A stretch of DNA of 14,287 bases, from the NCBI GenBank assembly GCA_934503195.1, contig CAKSVM010000078.1, positions 1-14,287 on the forward strand, read 5' to 3'. The DNA comes from an uncultured Eubacteriales bacterium. Its GTDB lineage: Bacteria > Bacillota > Clostridia > Oscillospirales > CAG-272. Both the position numbers and the translations under genes were made by a program. Below, piece after piece: positions 1-7,520 of this stretch. Numbering within the stretch: the first letter of the stretch is position 1; every line of letters starts with the position of its first letter. A model generated the notes under the pieces. That model searched no databases. It worked only from the letters and a program-made list of their open reading frames with translations, and was not told where the DNA came from.

Positions 1-717
1 CATATACTCCTGCTCGCCCTCGGCCTCGAGTCTGGCGGCCTCGGCCTCGGCGTTCGAAACGACGATGTTGACCTGCTTGTCGACCTCGTTGCGGATGATC
101 GACGCCTCGTAGTTACCGTCGGCCGTGTACTTCTCGGCGATCTGATTCCGATCCGAAATCATGCGCTCATAGACGGCCTGCTCGTTGTTGTCGGGAAGGT
201 CGAAACGCTTGATCTTGACGTCGAGGACGTTGATTCCGTAGGTCTCGCAGAGCGACGCGACCTCCTTCGTGATCCCGGTGTAGATGTCGTTTCGCTCGGA
301 AGCGTCGTCCATGTTGATGATATCCGACTGCTGGAGCTTACCCATGAGGTTTTTGAGTGAGTTGTAGGTGACCGCGTTGAGACGCGCCTCGGCCTCGGAG
401 GTCGTTCCGAGCGAGCGGTAGAAGGTCTTCGGGTCGCCGATCTCCCAGATTATGTAGCTGTCGACCGTCATGTTCTTCTTGTCGGAGGTGAGAACCTCGG
501 ACGGAGGAATGTCGTAGATAAGCGTCGTCTTCGGGAAGCTGCGGGTCGTGTCGATAAAGGGAACCTTCAGGTGAAGTCCGGCCTCGCTGTCGACCTTGAC
601 GATCTCCGAGAAGCGCATTACGCAGACGTATTCATTCTCGGCGACGGTATAGACCGCCTGCGCGCCGACAATCAGCACGAAGAGCAGGATTACGACCGTG
701 ATTATGGTTTTTTTCAT
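1..717 (-). CDS. hflC: HflC-like SPFH/band 7 membrane protein (C-terminus outside the window)
   Basis: Partial gene: 239 codons are visible and the frame is still open at base 1, against roughly 300 or more residues for typical HflC. The product starts with a single N-terminal membrane anchor (residues about 4-22, very rich in I/V/L), followed by a band 7/SPFH domain with family-like stretches such as the segment around ENEYVCVMRF and the DVKIKRFDLP strand. The visible end enters the Ala/Glu-rich helical region (EAEAARLEAEGEQEYM) typical of HflC. HflC pairs with HflK on the outer face of the membrane and, in characterised bacteria, surrounds FtsH and limits its access to substrates. The ATG is preceded by AAGGAG (about 724-729), which overlaps the hflK stop codon, so the two are probably translationally coupled. 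The assignment as HflC rather than another SPFH protein rests on the order hflK-hflC and the nearby ftsH. Confidence 0.9.
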   Translation of the reverse strand, partial: MKKTIITVVILLFVLIVGAQAVYTVAENEYVCVMRFSEIVKVDSEAGLHLKVPFIDTTRSFPKTTLIYDIPPSEVLTSDKKNMTVDSYIIWEIGDPKTFYRSLGTTSEAEARLNAVTYNSLKNLMGKLQQSDIINMDDASERNDIYTGITKEVASLCETYGINVLDVKIKRFDLPDNNEQAVYERMISDRNQIAEKYTADGNYEASIIRNEVDKQVNIVVSNAEAEAARLEAEGEQEYM

Positions 718-729
718 TTTACTTTCTCC

Positions 730-1725
730 TTATTTCGAGAAGCTTTCGAGCGGCAGGAGCTTGTCGGTCGAGCCGTCGGTGGTGTCGATGTAGAGCTTTA
801 CGCCGGGCAGTGCCTCCTCGATCATCTCGTAGTACATACGAAGCTTTGTGATGTCGGGGTTCTTGGTGTACTCGTCGTACATCGCGGCGAATCTCGCGAC
901 CTGCTTCACGGCCTCGTTGATCCGGTTCTGCTTTAAGTACTCGGCGTTCTGGATGAGCTTATCGGCCTCGGCCTGCGCGTTGGGAAGCTTGGAGTTTGAG
1001 TATGCCTTGGCCTGATTTATCGCGGTCTCCGCGCCCTGCTTGGCGGTTTCGACGGCCTTGAAGGCCTCGATGACCGAGGTTGTGGGCGGCTCGGAGTCCT
1101 GAATCTTGATATCGGTCAGCGTAAGACCGATGTCGTACTCGGCGAGAGCCTCGGTTGCGAGTTCCTTGACGCGGATCTGGATATCGGTCTTACCGTCGGT
1201 GAGAACCGAGTCGACCGACGCCGAGCCGACGACCGCGCGGATCTGGCTCTGGATGAGATTCTTCAGAATGACCTCGGGGTTTCGCGAATTATAGAGATAC
1301 TTGACCGGATCCGAGATCTTGTACTCGACGAAGAAATCGACATTGACGATATTGTAGTCGCCGGTGATCATCTTGGATTCCTTCTCGATGACATCGTATC
1401 CGTCCGACGCGCGGTCGTCGCTGCGGTAGCCGATCTCAATTTTCTGGAAGACGTTGACGTCGACCGTCTCGACCATCTGGATTCCGAAGGGGAGCTTGAA
1501 GTGGATTCCGGCTCCGGTTACATCTGTGACCTTTCCGAAGGTGGTTACGACGGCCTGCTGCTTCTCGTCGACGGTATACCAGCAGGTTCCGGCGAGCGAA
1601 AGGACGAGGATGACAACGACGGCGACGATTATTATCGTCTTTATTTTCTTACCGTCGAGCGTCGGACGTTTGGGGTTCGGTGTTCTTTGATAGAACGTGT
1701 CCCCGTTCTGAGTAAAGTTATTCAT
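730..1725 (-). CDS. hflK: HflK-like SPFH/band 7 membrane protein
   Basis: 331 residues, complete. The N-terminus has a short polar stretch, then one membrane segment (about residues 29-49), then the SPFH domain beginning near YTVDEKQQAVVTTFGKV, a motif very typical of HflK. The segment GAGIHFKLPFGIQMVETVDV and the later DIKIQDSEPP stretch also fit HflK. An Ala/Gln/Glu-rich helix follows (about 220-290). HflK and HflC form a large membrane cage around FtsH in characterised systems. The N-terminal region is shorter and less Gly-rich than in proteobacterial HflK. The start has GGAGG at 1731-1735, five bases from the ATG. Only 12 bases separate its stop from hflC. It has its own promoter downstream of the ftsH terminator, so it is regulated separately from ftsH despite being adjacent. 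Confidence 0.92.
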   Translation of the reverse strand: MNNFTQNGDTFYQRTPNPKRPTLDGKKIKTIIIVAVVVILVLSLAGTCWYTVDEKQQAVVTTFGKVTDVTGAGIHFKLPFGIQMVETVDVNVFQKIEIGYRSDDRASDGYDVIEKESKMITGDYNIVNVDFFVEYKISDPVKYLYNSRNPEVILKNLIQSQIRAVVGSASVDSVLTDGKTDIQIRVKELATEALAEYDIGLTLTDIKIQDSEPPTTSVIEAFKAVETAKQGAETAINQAKAYSNSKLPNAQAEADKLIQNAEYLKQNRINEAVKQVARFAAMYDEYTKNPDITKLRMYYEMIEEALPGVKLYIDTTDGSTDKLLPLESFSK

Positions 1726-1820
1726 TTTTTCCTCCGTTCAGACATTTCAAAGCCACTTTCCCGCGTGTCGGATTTTTGCAATCTGAAAATTTCGTTTGGC
1801 GGTCAGATGACTGTATAGGT

Positions 1821-1849
1821 ATTATACTATACCTTTATGAATGGCGCAT
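1821..1849 (-). promoter_or_regulatory. Putative hflKC promoter with a dyad over the -10 box
   Basis: On the minus strand a perfect TATAAT occupies 1826-1821. The hexamer at the normal -35 distance (1849-1844, ATGCGC) is a poor match, which suggests dependence on an activator or on the surrounding dyad. The -10 sits inside an 18-base inverted repeat, AGGTAT-N6-ATACCT (1817-1834), with a second nested pair GTATAG/CTATAC (1813-1818 and 1827-1832). The predicted transcript starts near 1814, giving an untranslated leader of about 88 bases before hflK. Confidence 0.55.
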
Positions 1850-1870
1850 GAAGTTTATGTAGATTTTTTG

Positions 1871-1914
1871 AAAATATAAAAAGTCCCCGGCGGGCGGATA
1901 TACGCCCGTCGGGG
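1871..1914 (-). terminator. Intrinsic terminator after ftsH
   Basis: Arms at 1885-1896 and 1903-1914 can pair over 12 positions with one G/T wobble-type position and a six-base loop (gatata). On the minus strand the stem is followed, after two bases, by a T-rich run (revcomp of 1871-1882). It lies 8 bases beyond the ftsH stop codon and upstream of the hflK promoter, so it separates the two transcription units. Confidence 0.88.
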
Positions 1915-1921
1915 AGAAAGC

Positions 1922-3736
1922 TTACTTATTGAGGATTTCCATGAACTCCTCGCCCGTGATCGTCTCTCGCTGATAGAGGAACTGCGCGAGTTCGTCGAGC
2001 TTCGAACGATTCTCGGTCAGGATCTTCGCCGCCTTGGCGTGCTGAGCCTTGACAAGCTCAAAGACCTTCTTGTCGATGTCGGCCTGAGTCTGCGGCGAGC
2101 AGGCCAGCGACGCGTCGCCGCCGAGATACTGATTCGTCACCGTCTCAAGCGCGACCATGTCGAAGTCGGAACTCATTCCGTAGCGCGTGATCATCGCGCG
2201 CGCGAGCTTTGTCGCCTGCTCGATGTCGTTTGACGCGCCGGTCGTCACAATTCCGCACGCGATTTCCTCGGCCGCGCGGCCTCCGGTCAGAGTCGCGATC
2301 TTGTTTTCGATCTCGATCTTCGACATCAGGTAGTGATTCCCTTCCTCGACCTGCATTGTGTAGCCGAGCGCGCCCGAGGTTCTCGGGATGATCGTGATCT
2401 TCTGCACGGGCGCGGAATTCGTCTGGAGCGCGGCCACAAGCGCGTGTCCGATCTCGTGATACGCGACGATCTTCTTCTCCGCGTCGGTCAGGATCGCGTT
2501 CTTCTTCTGGTAGCCCGCGATGACGACCTCGATGCTCTCCTCAATGTCGGCCTGAGTCGCCTCGTTACGGCCGTCGCGGACCGCTCTGAGAGCCGCCTCG
2601 TTGATTATGTTCGCGAGCTCCGCGCCCGACGCGCCGGATGCCATACGCGCGATCTTGCCGTAGTCGATGTTCGGCGCGGTCTTTATCTTCTTCGCGTGGA
2701 CTCTGAGAATCGCCTCGCGTCCCTTGAGATCCGGAAGCTCGACCGGAATGCGTCTGTCAAATCTTCCCGGACGCGTCAGCGCTGGGTCAAGCGACTCGGG
2801 ACGGTTGGTCGCCGCGAGGATTATGACTCCGGTGTTGCCCTCGAAGCCGTCCATCTCGGTTAAAAGCTGATTTAACGTCTGCTCGCGCTCGTCGTTGCCG
2901 CCGATCTGACCGTCGCGCTTCTTTCCGATCGCGTCGATCTCGTCGATGAAGACGATACACGGAGCCTTTTCCTTCGCCTGCTTGAAGAGGTCGCGCACCT
3001 TCGACGCGCCCATTCCGACGAACATCTCGACGAATTCGGAACCCGACATCGAGAAGAACGGAACGTCCGCCTCGCCCGCGACCGCCTTCGCCAGCATCGT
3101 CTTACCCGTGCCGGGAGGGCCGACGAGAAGCACACCCTTCGGCATCTTCGCGCCGATCGTCTCGTATTTCTTCGGATCGTGAAGGTAGCTTACGATCTCG
3201 GCGAGATTCTCCTTCGCCTCGTCCTCGCCCGCGACATCGTCAAATTTGATTCCGCCCGACGACTTGACATAAACCTTCGCGTTGCTCTTGCCGAGATTGA
3301 ACATCATCGACGAGTCGCCGCCCGTCATCCGCTTCATCATCTGCTTTGACAGGAACTGCCCCAAAGCCGCGAAAATCACGATCGGCAGCACCCATGTGAG
3401 AATGAAATTCGCCAGCGGCGACATCTGCTCGATTATCTCGCTCGAAAACTGCGCGTCGGACTTGTAAAGCCGCTCGACAAGCCCCGGGTCGTTCATGAGT
3501 CCGGTCTTGTAAATGTTCTTTTCGGATTTGTCGGTGAAGAGGATCTGATTGTCCTCGACCATGACCTTTCCGATCTCGGAATTCTCGGTCATCCGCATGA
3601 AGGTTCCGTAATCAACCTCCTGAATCTTCATCTGCCTGACCGTCGGAACGACCAGCAGATTCAGAAGGAACATCACCAGAAGCACGATCAAATAGTAGAA
3701 TATCAGCGGTTTCTGTGGTTTTTTTACTTCATTCAT
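1922..3736 (-). CDS. ftsH: ATP-dependent zinc metalloprotease FtsH
   Basis: 604 residues, complete and of normal length. It has two membrane segments (about 11-32 and 110-129) flanking a short extracytoplasmic FtsH domain, then an AAA ATPase with Walker A GPPGTGKT (206-213), Walker B IVFIDEID (261-268) and the second region of homology with arginine fingers RPGRFDRR (322-329). The C-terminal M41 peptidase has the zinc motif HEIGH (427-431) and the likely third ligand Asp504 in TTGASNDIEQA. It degrades misfolded membrane proteins and selected short-lived regulators at the membrane. It follows the nitroreductase gene by 18 bases; a GAGAGG element directly after that gene's TGA, about 12 bases before this ATG, is the likely ribosome site, somewhat long in spacing. 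A terminator follows at once. All catalytic residues are present, so it should be active. Confidence 0.98.
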   Translation of the reverse strand: MNEVKKPQKPLIFYYLIVLLVMFLLNLLVVPTVRQMKIQEVDYGTFMRMTENSEIGKVMVEDNQILFTDKSEKNIYKTGLMNDPGLVERLYKSDAQFSSEIIEQMSPLANFILTWVLPIVIFAALGQFLSKQMMKRMTGGDSSMMFNLGKSNAKVYVKSSGGIKFDDVAGEDEAKENLAEIVSYLHDPKKYETIGAKMPKGVLLVGPPGTGKTMLAKAVAGEADVPFFSMSGSEFVEMFVGMGASKVRDLFKQAKEKAPCIVFIDEIDAIGKKRDGQIGGNDEREQTLNQLLTEMDGFEGNTGVIILAATNRPESLDPALTRPGRFDRRIPVELPDLKGREAILRVHAKKIKTAPNIDYGKIARMASGASGAELANIINEAALRAVRDGRNEATQADIEESIEVVIAGYQKKNAILTDAEKKIVAYHEIGHALVAALQTNSAPVQKITIIPRTSGALGYTMQVEEGNHYLMSKIEIENKIATLTGGRAAEEIACGIVTTGASNDIEQATKLARAMITRYGMSSDFDMVALETVTNQYLGGDASLACSPQTQADIDKKVFELVKAQHAKAAKILTENRSKLDELAQFLYQRETITGEEFMEILNK

Positions 3737-3754
3737 CTTAAATACTGTCCTCTC

Positions 3755-4276
3755 TCAAGCCTCAAACACTCTGCCGGGATTTCTCGGCTTCGCCGCCGGA
3801 TACTCGCCCGCCGTGTAGCCGACGATGAGATTTCCGATTCCCTCGTAATCGCCCTTCACGCCGAGCTTTTCGAGAATTTCGCGACCGCGCTTCGTCTCGA
3901 ATACTTCTTTGGCGCGGTGAATCCAGCAGGAACCTAGTCCGAGCTCGTGCGCCTCGAGCATCATGTTGCCCATCGCCAGACTTCCATCGTAAATATACGT
4001 CGGCATATCCTTCGCGCCGAGAACGACCAGCACATCCGGCGCGCCGTAGAACGGGTCGGAGCCTTCGCGCCCCATCACCGCCGCGTTCATCGCCGAAAGC
4101 TCGTCGCGGAGAGCCTTGTCGGTCACCTTGAGAATTATCACGCTCTGACGGTTCATTCCGCTCGCCGCCCAGAGTCCCGCCTCGACGATCCTGTCGAGCA
4201 TTTCTCCCGGAACCGCGTCGGACTTGTAGCTCCGCACGCTCCGTCTGGATTTAATAAGATCAAGAATTTCGCTCAT
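3755..4276 (-). CDS. Nitroreductase-family FMN oxidoreductase
   Basis: 173 residues, a short member of the nitroreductase superfamily. The N-terminal SRRSVRSYK (about 10-18) is the classical FMN phosphate-binding Arg-rich motif of the family. GLWAASGMNRQ, the APDVLVVLGA strand and the GLGSCWIHRAKE segment also match family positions. Such proteins bind FMN, work as homodimers and reduce nitro compounds, quinones or other electrophiles with NAD(P)H; the true substrate cannot be read from sequence. The start is set by GGAGG (4286-4290), nine bases from the ATG, and an extended -10 promoter lies upstream. It is the first gene of a unit with ftsH. Why a flavoprotein leads the ftsH transcript is unclear; a stress-response link is a guess. 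Confidence 0.9.
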   Translation of the reverse strand: MSEILDLIKSRRSVRSYKSDAVPGEMLDRIVEAGLWAASGMNRQSVIILKVTDKALRDELSAMNAAVMGREGSDPFYGAPDVLVVLGAKDMPTYIYDGSLAMGNMMLEAHELGLGSCWIHRAKEVFETKRGREILEKLGVKGDYEGIGNLIVGYTAGEYPAAKPRNPGRVFEA

Positions 4277-4323
4277 TGTCAGATACCTCCGTTTTTAGAC
4301 GCCACTACGCCTTCATTTGATTT

Positions 4324-4353
4324 ATTATAACATAAACCGAGCGGAAAATTCAA
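4324..4353 (-). promoter_or_regulatory. Promoter of the nitroreductase-ftsH unit
   Basis: On the minus strand TTGAAT (4353-4348) and TATAAT (4329-4324) are separated by 18 bases, and the -10 is preceded by TGT, giving an extended -10 (TGnTATAAT). Predicted transcription starts near 4317, about 40 bases before the nitroreductase ATG. It lies just past the terminator of the upstream gene. Confidence 0.75.
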
Positions 4354-4375
4354 GAGCATTCTTTGAATTTTTTGT

Positions 4376-4410
4376 CAAAAACCTCCCGCCGTTATGTGAC
4401 GGCGGGAGGT
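4376..4410 (-). terminator. Intrinsic terminator after the beta-helix/esterase gene
   Basis: A perfect 11-base inverted repeat (4381-4391 and 4400-4410, GC-rich, eight-base loop) is followed on the minus strand by TTTT. It lies about 54 bases past the stop codon of the 778-residue lipoprotein gene and before the nitroreductase promoter. Confidence 0.85.
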
Positions 4411-4463
4411 TCGTTGTGTGACAGTTTACAAATCCACGTGAATGTAAGCTTCACAAAAACTGA

Positions 4464-6800
4464 TCAATCGCCGATCAGCCAGTCAAGCTCATTCTTCATC
4501 CGGTGCGCGATCATGCGGTCCTCACGCTCAAAATCGGTGAACTCCGCGCCGATCTCGTCGGCGTAAGCCCCGGCCTTTTCGCTCGTAACCTTGTCGTCAA
4601 GCTTTCCGTGATAGATTTTAAGCTCTGTCGTCCCGGTCTTCACGCCGCCGACAATGTCGTTAGATACCGCGAGCGCGCGGAAATATTTGTCCGGATGCGC
4701 GCTGAGAAGCTCCAGAACGCCGTTCGCGCCCGAGCAGTTGCCCGCGAGCGAAAGCTTCGTTTTGTCGATCTTCACCCCGGCTCCGCCGTCGGCCACGAGA
4801 TCGACCAGCGAGTCGAGATCCGAAAGCACGGCCGGCTCGCCCGAAAGCGTCATCTCAGTCCCCGGCTCGCCGAGTCCCCAGTTCTTGTCATACGAGCGCA
4901 TGACGAGAATGACGCAGTCCTTTTCGGCATTATACGCCGCTTCGGGGAGCGAGTCCCTGAACTGCTTTATCGAAAGTCCCTCGTCGGTCACGCCTTCCTT
5001 GCCGGCCTGGAACTCGTTGTGAAGATAAACGATCAGCGGATATTCACGGTTTTCGTCGATCGCGGTCGGCTTTATGACCTGAACCGGATAGACCGCACCG
5101 GAAGGCACCGTGTACTCGTAAACCGGCTCGTAGGTCATGTATTCCTCAAAGGTCTCGCGCGGAATTTCGCGCTCGGGAAGCGAATCCATTCCCTCGGGGA
5201 GCGTCGCGTAGAACTTCGTTCCCTTCTCGATTCCGTTTGCCTGCGCGTCGGCGATTCCGTCCCACGTGTAGAGGTAATCGAAGTTGCCCGACGTCGGAAG
5301 TCCGTCCTTAAGAACCGAACTCTTCGCCAGAAGCTTTCCGTATTCCATGAACCACACATTGTCGCGGAAGGTGTGTCCGCCCGGCTCGCCGTTAGTGAAG
5401 TGCGCCAGAAGTCCGGTACTCGTCGCGAAGAGATTCACGTTGTCGTGGAAAACCGAGTTGTAATGCTGCGTCGAGTTGTGATTCGTTCCGCCGTAGAAGA
5501 AATTCGCGTTCTTTTTCGGTCTCTGATGGCTCCAGCCGAAACCGTTCCTGTAGGTGTAGTTCCCGTAACAGTCGAAATCCTCGAATTTGAACTCGGCGTC
5601 GGGATATCCGACGTTGTCGCTCATCCAGACCTCAAGTCCGGTGTTCGAGTACTCGCTGATATTGTTCGTGAACTTTACATTCTTCATCACAACGTCCGCG
5701 CCCTTTGAGTCGCCCTGCCACTGAGTCGTGAAGCAGCAGTCGTAGATCTGGCTCGCGTAGCAGTGATCGATCGTGAAATTCTCGCAGTTCATCCAGTTCT
5801 CTACGGCGTTTCCGAAGCGCGTCGGATGCGCCCTGTCGAAGATTCCGTAGCCCTGAATCGAACCGCCTATGTAGTAGAATTCGCAGTAGCGGACCGTGAA
5901 GTCAGTGGCGTTTCCGACGCCGATTCCGTGGCTTCCGCAGTATTTGAAGACAAGATCCTCGATCGTGACCTTCTTCGCCTCACCCGAGACGAGATTCCCC
6001 TTTTTCACGACCTCGATCGACTCAAACCGCTCGGCCGGATTTCCCTTTGCCGAGTAAAGATAGCACTTCGCTTCCTTCCGGTCGCAGTAGAACTCGAGAT
6101 CCGACTTGAGATCGGCGTATCCGGCGAAAGCATCGGTTCCGTTGTTGAAGCTCTCGATTCCGTTGAAGCACTCGCCCTGATCGACGCGCTTGTCCTCGTT
6201 GTTGAGCTTCATGACCTTGATTCCCCACGCCTTGCCGTCGTCAAAGACGATCTGGCCGACGTCAAGTCCCTCGGGGACGTCATAGGCGAATTCGTAGACG
6301 TTTTCGGCATCGGTTTCCTTCCAGAGAGCCGCGTCGTTTGCCGCCCACGAGCCGATGAAGATCGGCTTTTCACCCTCGCCGTAGGTCGAGTAGCTGACCC
6401 CGCCGACGAGTTTGAAGCCCATTCTGAATTCGCTTCCGCGCTCGAAGAGCACCGTGTCGCCCGACTTCGGCTTTACCATATCGGGGGTGGCAAGCGGGGT
6501 TTTCTCCGACTTTCCGTCGTTCGAGTTCTGTCCCTTTTCCGAAACGTACCAGACGGTTCCCGAAGGGACGACCTCCGACTTGTGCGACTTAATCTCGTCC
6601 TTAAGCCTGTCCATGTCGCCGATGTACTTTCCGAGAATCTCATCGGTCGCCAGCGTCAGGTCGACCTCGGCCGGAACCGGACGCTCAGCCTTTACAATCG
6701 GGGTAAGCTTGCCTTTGTTGTTTTCCAATTGTGTGTTCTCACATGAATTCAGCCCGAGCGTGAGCGAAACACCGAGCAGAGCAGCGATGATTTTTTTCAT
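4464..6800 (-). CDS. Surface lipoprotein: right-handed beta-helix fused to an esterase-like alpha/beta-hydrolase with a Cys nucleophile
   Basis: 778 residues. The signal peptide ends in a lipobox (GLNSC, Cys20), so the protein is probably lipid-anchored outside the membrane. Residues about 80-130 hold the WYVSEKGQNSNDGKSEKTP opening common at the start of secreted parallel beta-helix proteins, followed by many short strands with N-rich turns to about 500 (right-handed beta-helix, often polysaccharide lyase or glycan-binding). From about 565 to the end is an alpha/beta-hydrolase of the PHB-depolymerase/feruloyl-esterase type: PLIVYLHNE (588-596), a nucleophile elbow GNCSGANG (687-694), Asp735 in HGKLDDKV and His766 in AHRMKNELDWLI. 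The elbow has Cys689 where Ser is usual. The likely role is binding or cleaving a complex, probably esterified, glycan; the substrate is unknown. AGGAG precedes the ATG. It is a single-gene unit with its own promoter and terminator. Confidence 0.85.
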   Translation of the reverse strand: MKKIIAALLGVSLTLGLNSCENTQLENNKGKLTPIVKAERPVPAEVDLTLATDEILGKYIGDMDRLKDEIKSHKSEVVPSGTVWYVSEKGQNSNDGKSEKTPLATPDMVKPKSGDTVLFERGSEFRMGFKLVGGVSYSTYGEGEKPIFIGSWAANDAALWKETDAENVYEFAYDVPEGLDVGQIVFDDGKAWGIKVMKLNNEDKRVDQGECFNGIESFNNGTDAFAGYADLKSDLEFYCDRKEAKCYLYSAKGNPAERFESIEVVKKGNLVSGEAKKVTIEDLVFKYCGSHGIGVGNATDFTVRYCEFYYIGGSIQGYGIFDRAHPTRFGNAVENWMNCENFTIDHCYASQIYDCCFTTQWQGDSKGADVVMKNVKFTNNISEYSNTGLEVWMSDNVGYPDAEFKFEDFDCYGNYTYRNGFGWSHQRPKKNANFFYGGTNHNSTQHYNSVFHDNVNLFATSTGLLAHFTNGEPGGHTFRDNVWFMEYGKLLAKSSVLKDGLPTSGNFDYLYTWDGIADAQANGIEKGTKFYATLPEGMDSLPEREIPRETFEEYMTYEPVYEYTVPSGAVYPVQVIKPTAIDENREYPLIVYLHNEFQAGKEGVTDEGLSIKQFRDSLPEAAYNAEKDCVILVMRSYDKNWGLGEPGTEMTLSGEPAVLSDLDSLVDLVADGGAGVKIDKTKLSLAGNCSGANGVLELLSAHPDKYFRALAVSNDIVGGVKTGTTELKIYHGKLDDKVTSEKAGAYADEIGAEFTDFEREDRMIAHRMKNELDWLIGD

Positions 6801-6810
6801 GCTTTCTCCT

Positions 6811-6875
6811 TAAAATAAAAAATTAACACCGCCATCCGACATCACCTGTGAGAGAAAGTGACGCCGTCCGGCGAT
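6811..6875 (-). promoter_or_regulatory. Structured leader with terminator-like hairpin
   Basis: In the leader of the 778-residue lipoprotein gene, arms 6875-6858 and 6845-6828 (minus-strand order) can form an 18-position stem. It has seven outer pairs (some G-T), a tandem GA/GA mismatch, then nine inner pairs with two wobbles, closed by a 12-base loop. A T-rich stretch (6827-6812) follows directly, then the AGGAG ribosome site. This is the layout of an intrinsic terminator inside a leader, so it could be an attenuator; it could also simply stop read-through from the upstream gene. No known riboswitch class was recognised. Confidence 0.5.
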
Positions 6876-6884
6876 GCCGATTCA

Positions 6885-6914
6885 ATTATACAATATAGCA
6901 ACAATATTTGTCAA
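6885..6914 (-). promoter_or_regulatory. Consensus promoter of the beta-helix/esterase gene
   Basis: On the minus strand TTGACA (6914-6909) and TATAAT (6890-6885), both perfect hexamers, are 18 bases apart. Predicted start near 6878, giving a leader of about 78 bases. It lies 34 bases past the stop of the DUF4430 lipoprotein gene. Confidence 0.85.
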
Positions 6915-6922
6915 GAGCGTTT

Positions 6923-6935
6923 GTGAATTATTCAC
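6923..6935. promoter_or_regulatory. Perfect palindrome upstream of the promoter (possible operator)
   Basis: The sequence GTGAATTATTCAC is a perfect inverted repeat with six-base arms around one base. Its centre is about 50 bases upstream of the predicted start for the beta-helix/esterase gene, a usual place for an activator site. It could instead be a weak hairpin ending the DUF4430 transcript, though no T-run follows. Confidence 0.35.
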
Positions 6936-6947
6936 TGAATATTTACA

Positions 6948-7520
6948 TTACTCGTCGTGATTTCCCGAAAATTCGCCGCCGACGTCCTTTCCGAGGTCGC
7001 AGGTGTAGACGAATTCGACAACATCGCCGTCGGACAGCTTATACCGCGAACAGCCGTAATTCGGGAACCAGCCGTTGACCCTGTACATCCAGCCCGAAAG
7101 CTCGCCGCAGTCGAATTCGTAGAGATTCCCGATCCCCTCGATATAAGCCGAGGAATAGATCGGCGTGTTCGAAAACTCCATGTGAATCTTATTCTCCTTG
7201 CAGACGCGCCGCAGGAGATTGAAAACGCTCTCGCCGTCGTAGAATTTCACCCCGACCGCCTTCAGAATCCAGCCGTCCTCGGGGACAAGCTCGGCCTTTT
7301 CGGTGTCAAGCTTTGAGAGATTGTCGTTTATCGTGGCGCAGGAGATCGAGATCGTGCAGGAAAATTCCTCGTCCGAGATGGTCAGATCGTCGACCGGAGC
7401 CGGCTTTCCCTCGGGGACGACGACCTCGACAGTCCCCGTGCTCCCGCCCGCGGCGTCACCGCAGCCAACGACCGCGAAAATCATCGCGAGGCAGAGAATC
7501 GCCGAAATCAGTTTTTTCAT
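6948..7520 (-). CDS. DUF4430 (transcobalamin C-terminal-like) lipoprotein
   Basis: 190 residues. The signal peptide ends in a lipobox (VVGC, Cys20), followed by a Gly/Ser/Thr linker. Residues about 93-174 match the DUF4430 pattern: a start like GESVFNLLRRVC, a central Y-x-x-GIGNLYEF, the hallmark GWMYRVNGWFPNYG and a final LSDGDVVEFVYT. This domain corresponds to the small C-terminal beta domain of transcobalamin and intrinsic factor, which closes over cobalamin; many bacterial members have no known ligand. Several Cys (54, 61, 107, 138, 156, 174) may form disulfides. Its ATG overlaps the upstream toroid-SLH gene's stop as ATGA, so the pair is translationally coupled and probably works together at the cell surface. 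A ligand such as a corrinoid is inference only. Confidence 0.85.
   Translation of the reverse strand: MKKLISAILCLAMIFAVVGCGDAAGGSTGTVEVVVPEGKPAPVDDLTISDEEFSCTISISCATINDNLSKLDTEKAELVPEDGWILKAVGVKFYDGESVFNLLRRVCKENKIHMEFSNTPIYSSAYIEGIGNLYEFDCGELSGWMYRVNGWFPNYGCSRYKLSDGDVVEFVYTCDLGKDVGGEFSGNHDE

Noticed and set aside
4373..4378. Perfect TTGACA on the minus strand as -35 box
   Set aside because: No acceptable -10 lies 16-19 bases downstream; it sits in the tail of the terminator, and the extended -10 promoter nearer the gene is better.
4503..6746. Two long open frames on the plus strand (about 400 and 327 codons)
   Set aside because: They lie antisense to the 778-residue lipoprotein gene, are rich in Arg, Val and Leu, lack recognisable domains and ribosome sites, and result from the GC-rich codon use of the real gene.
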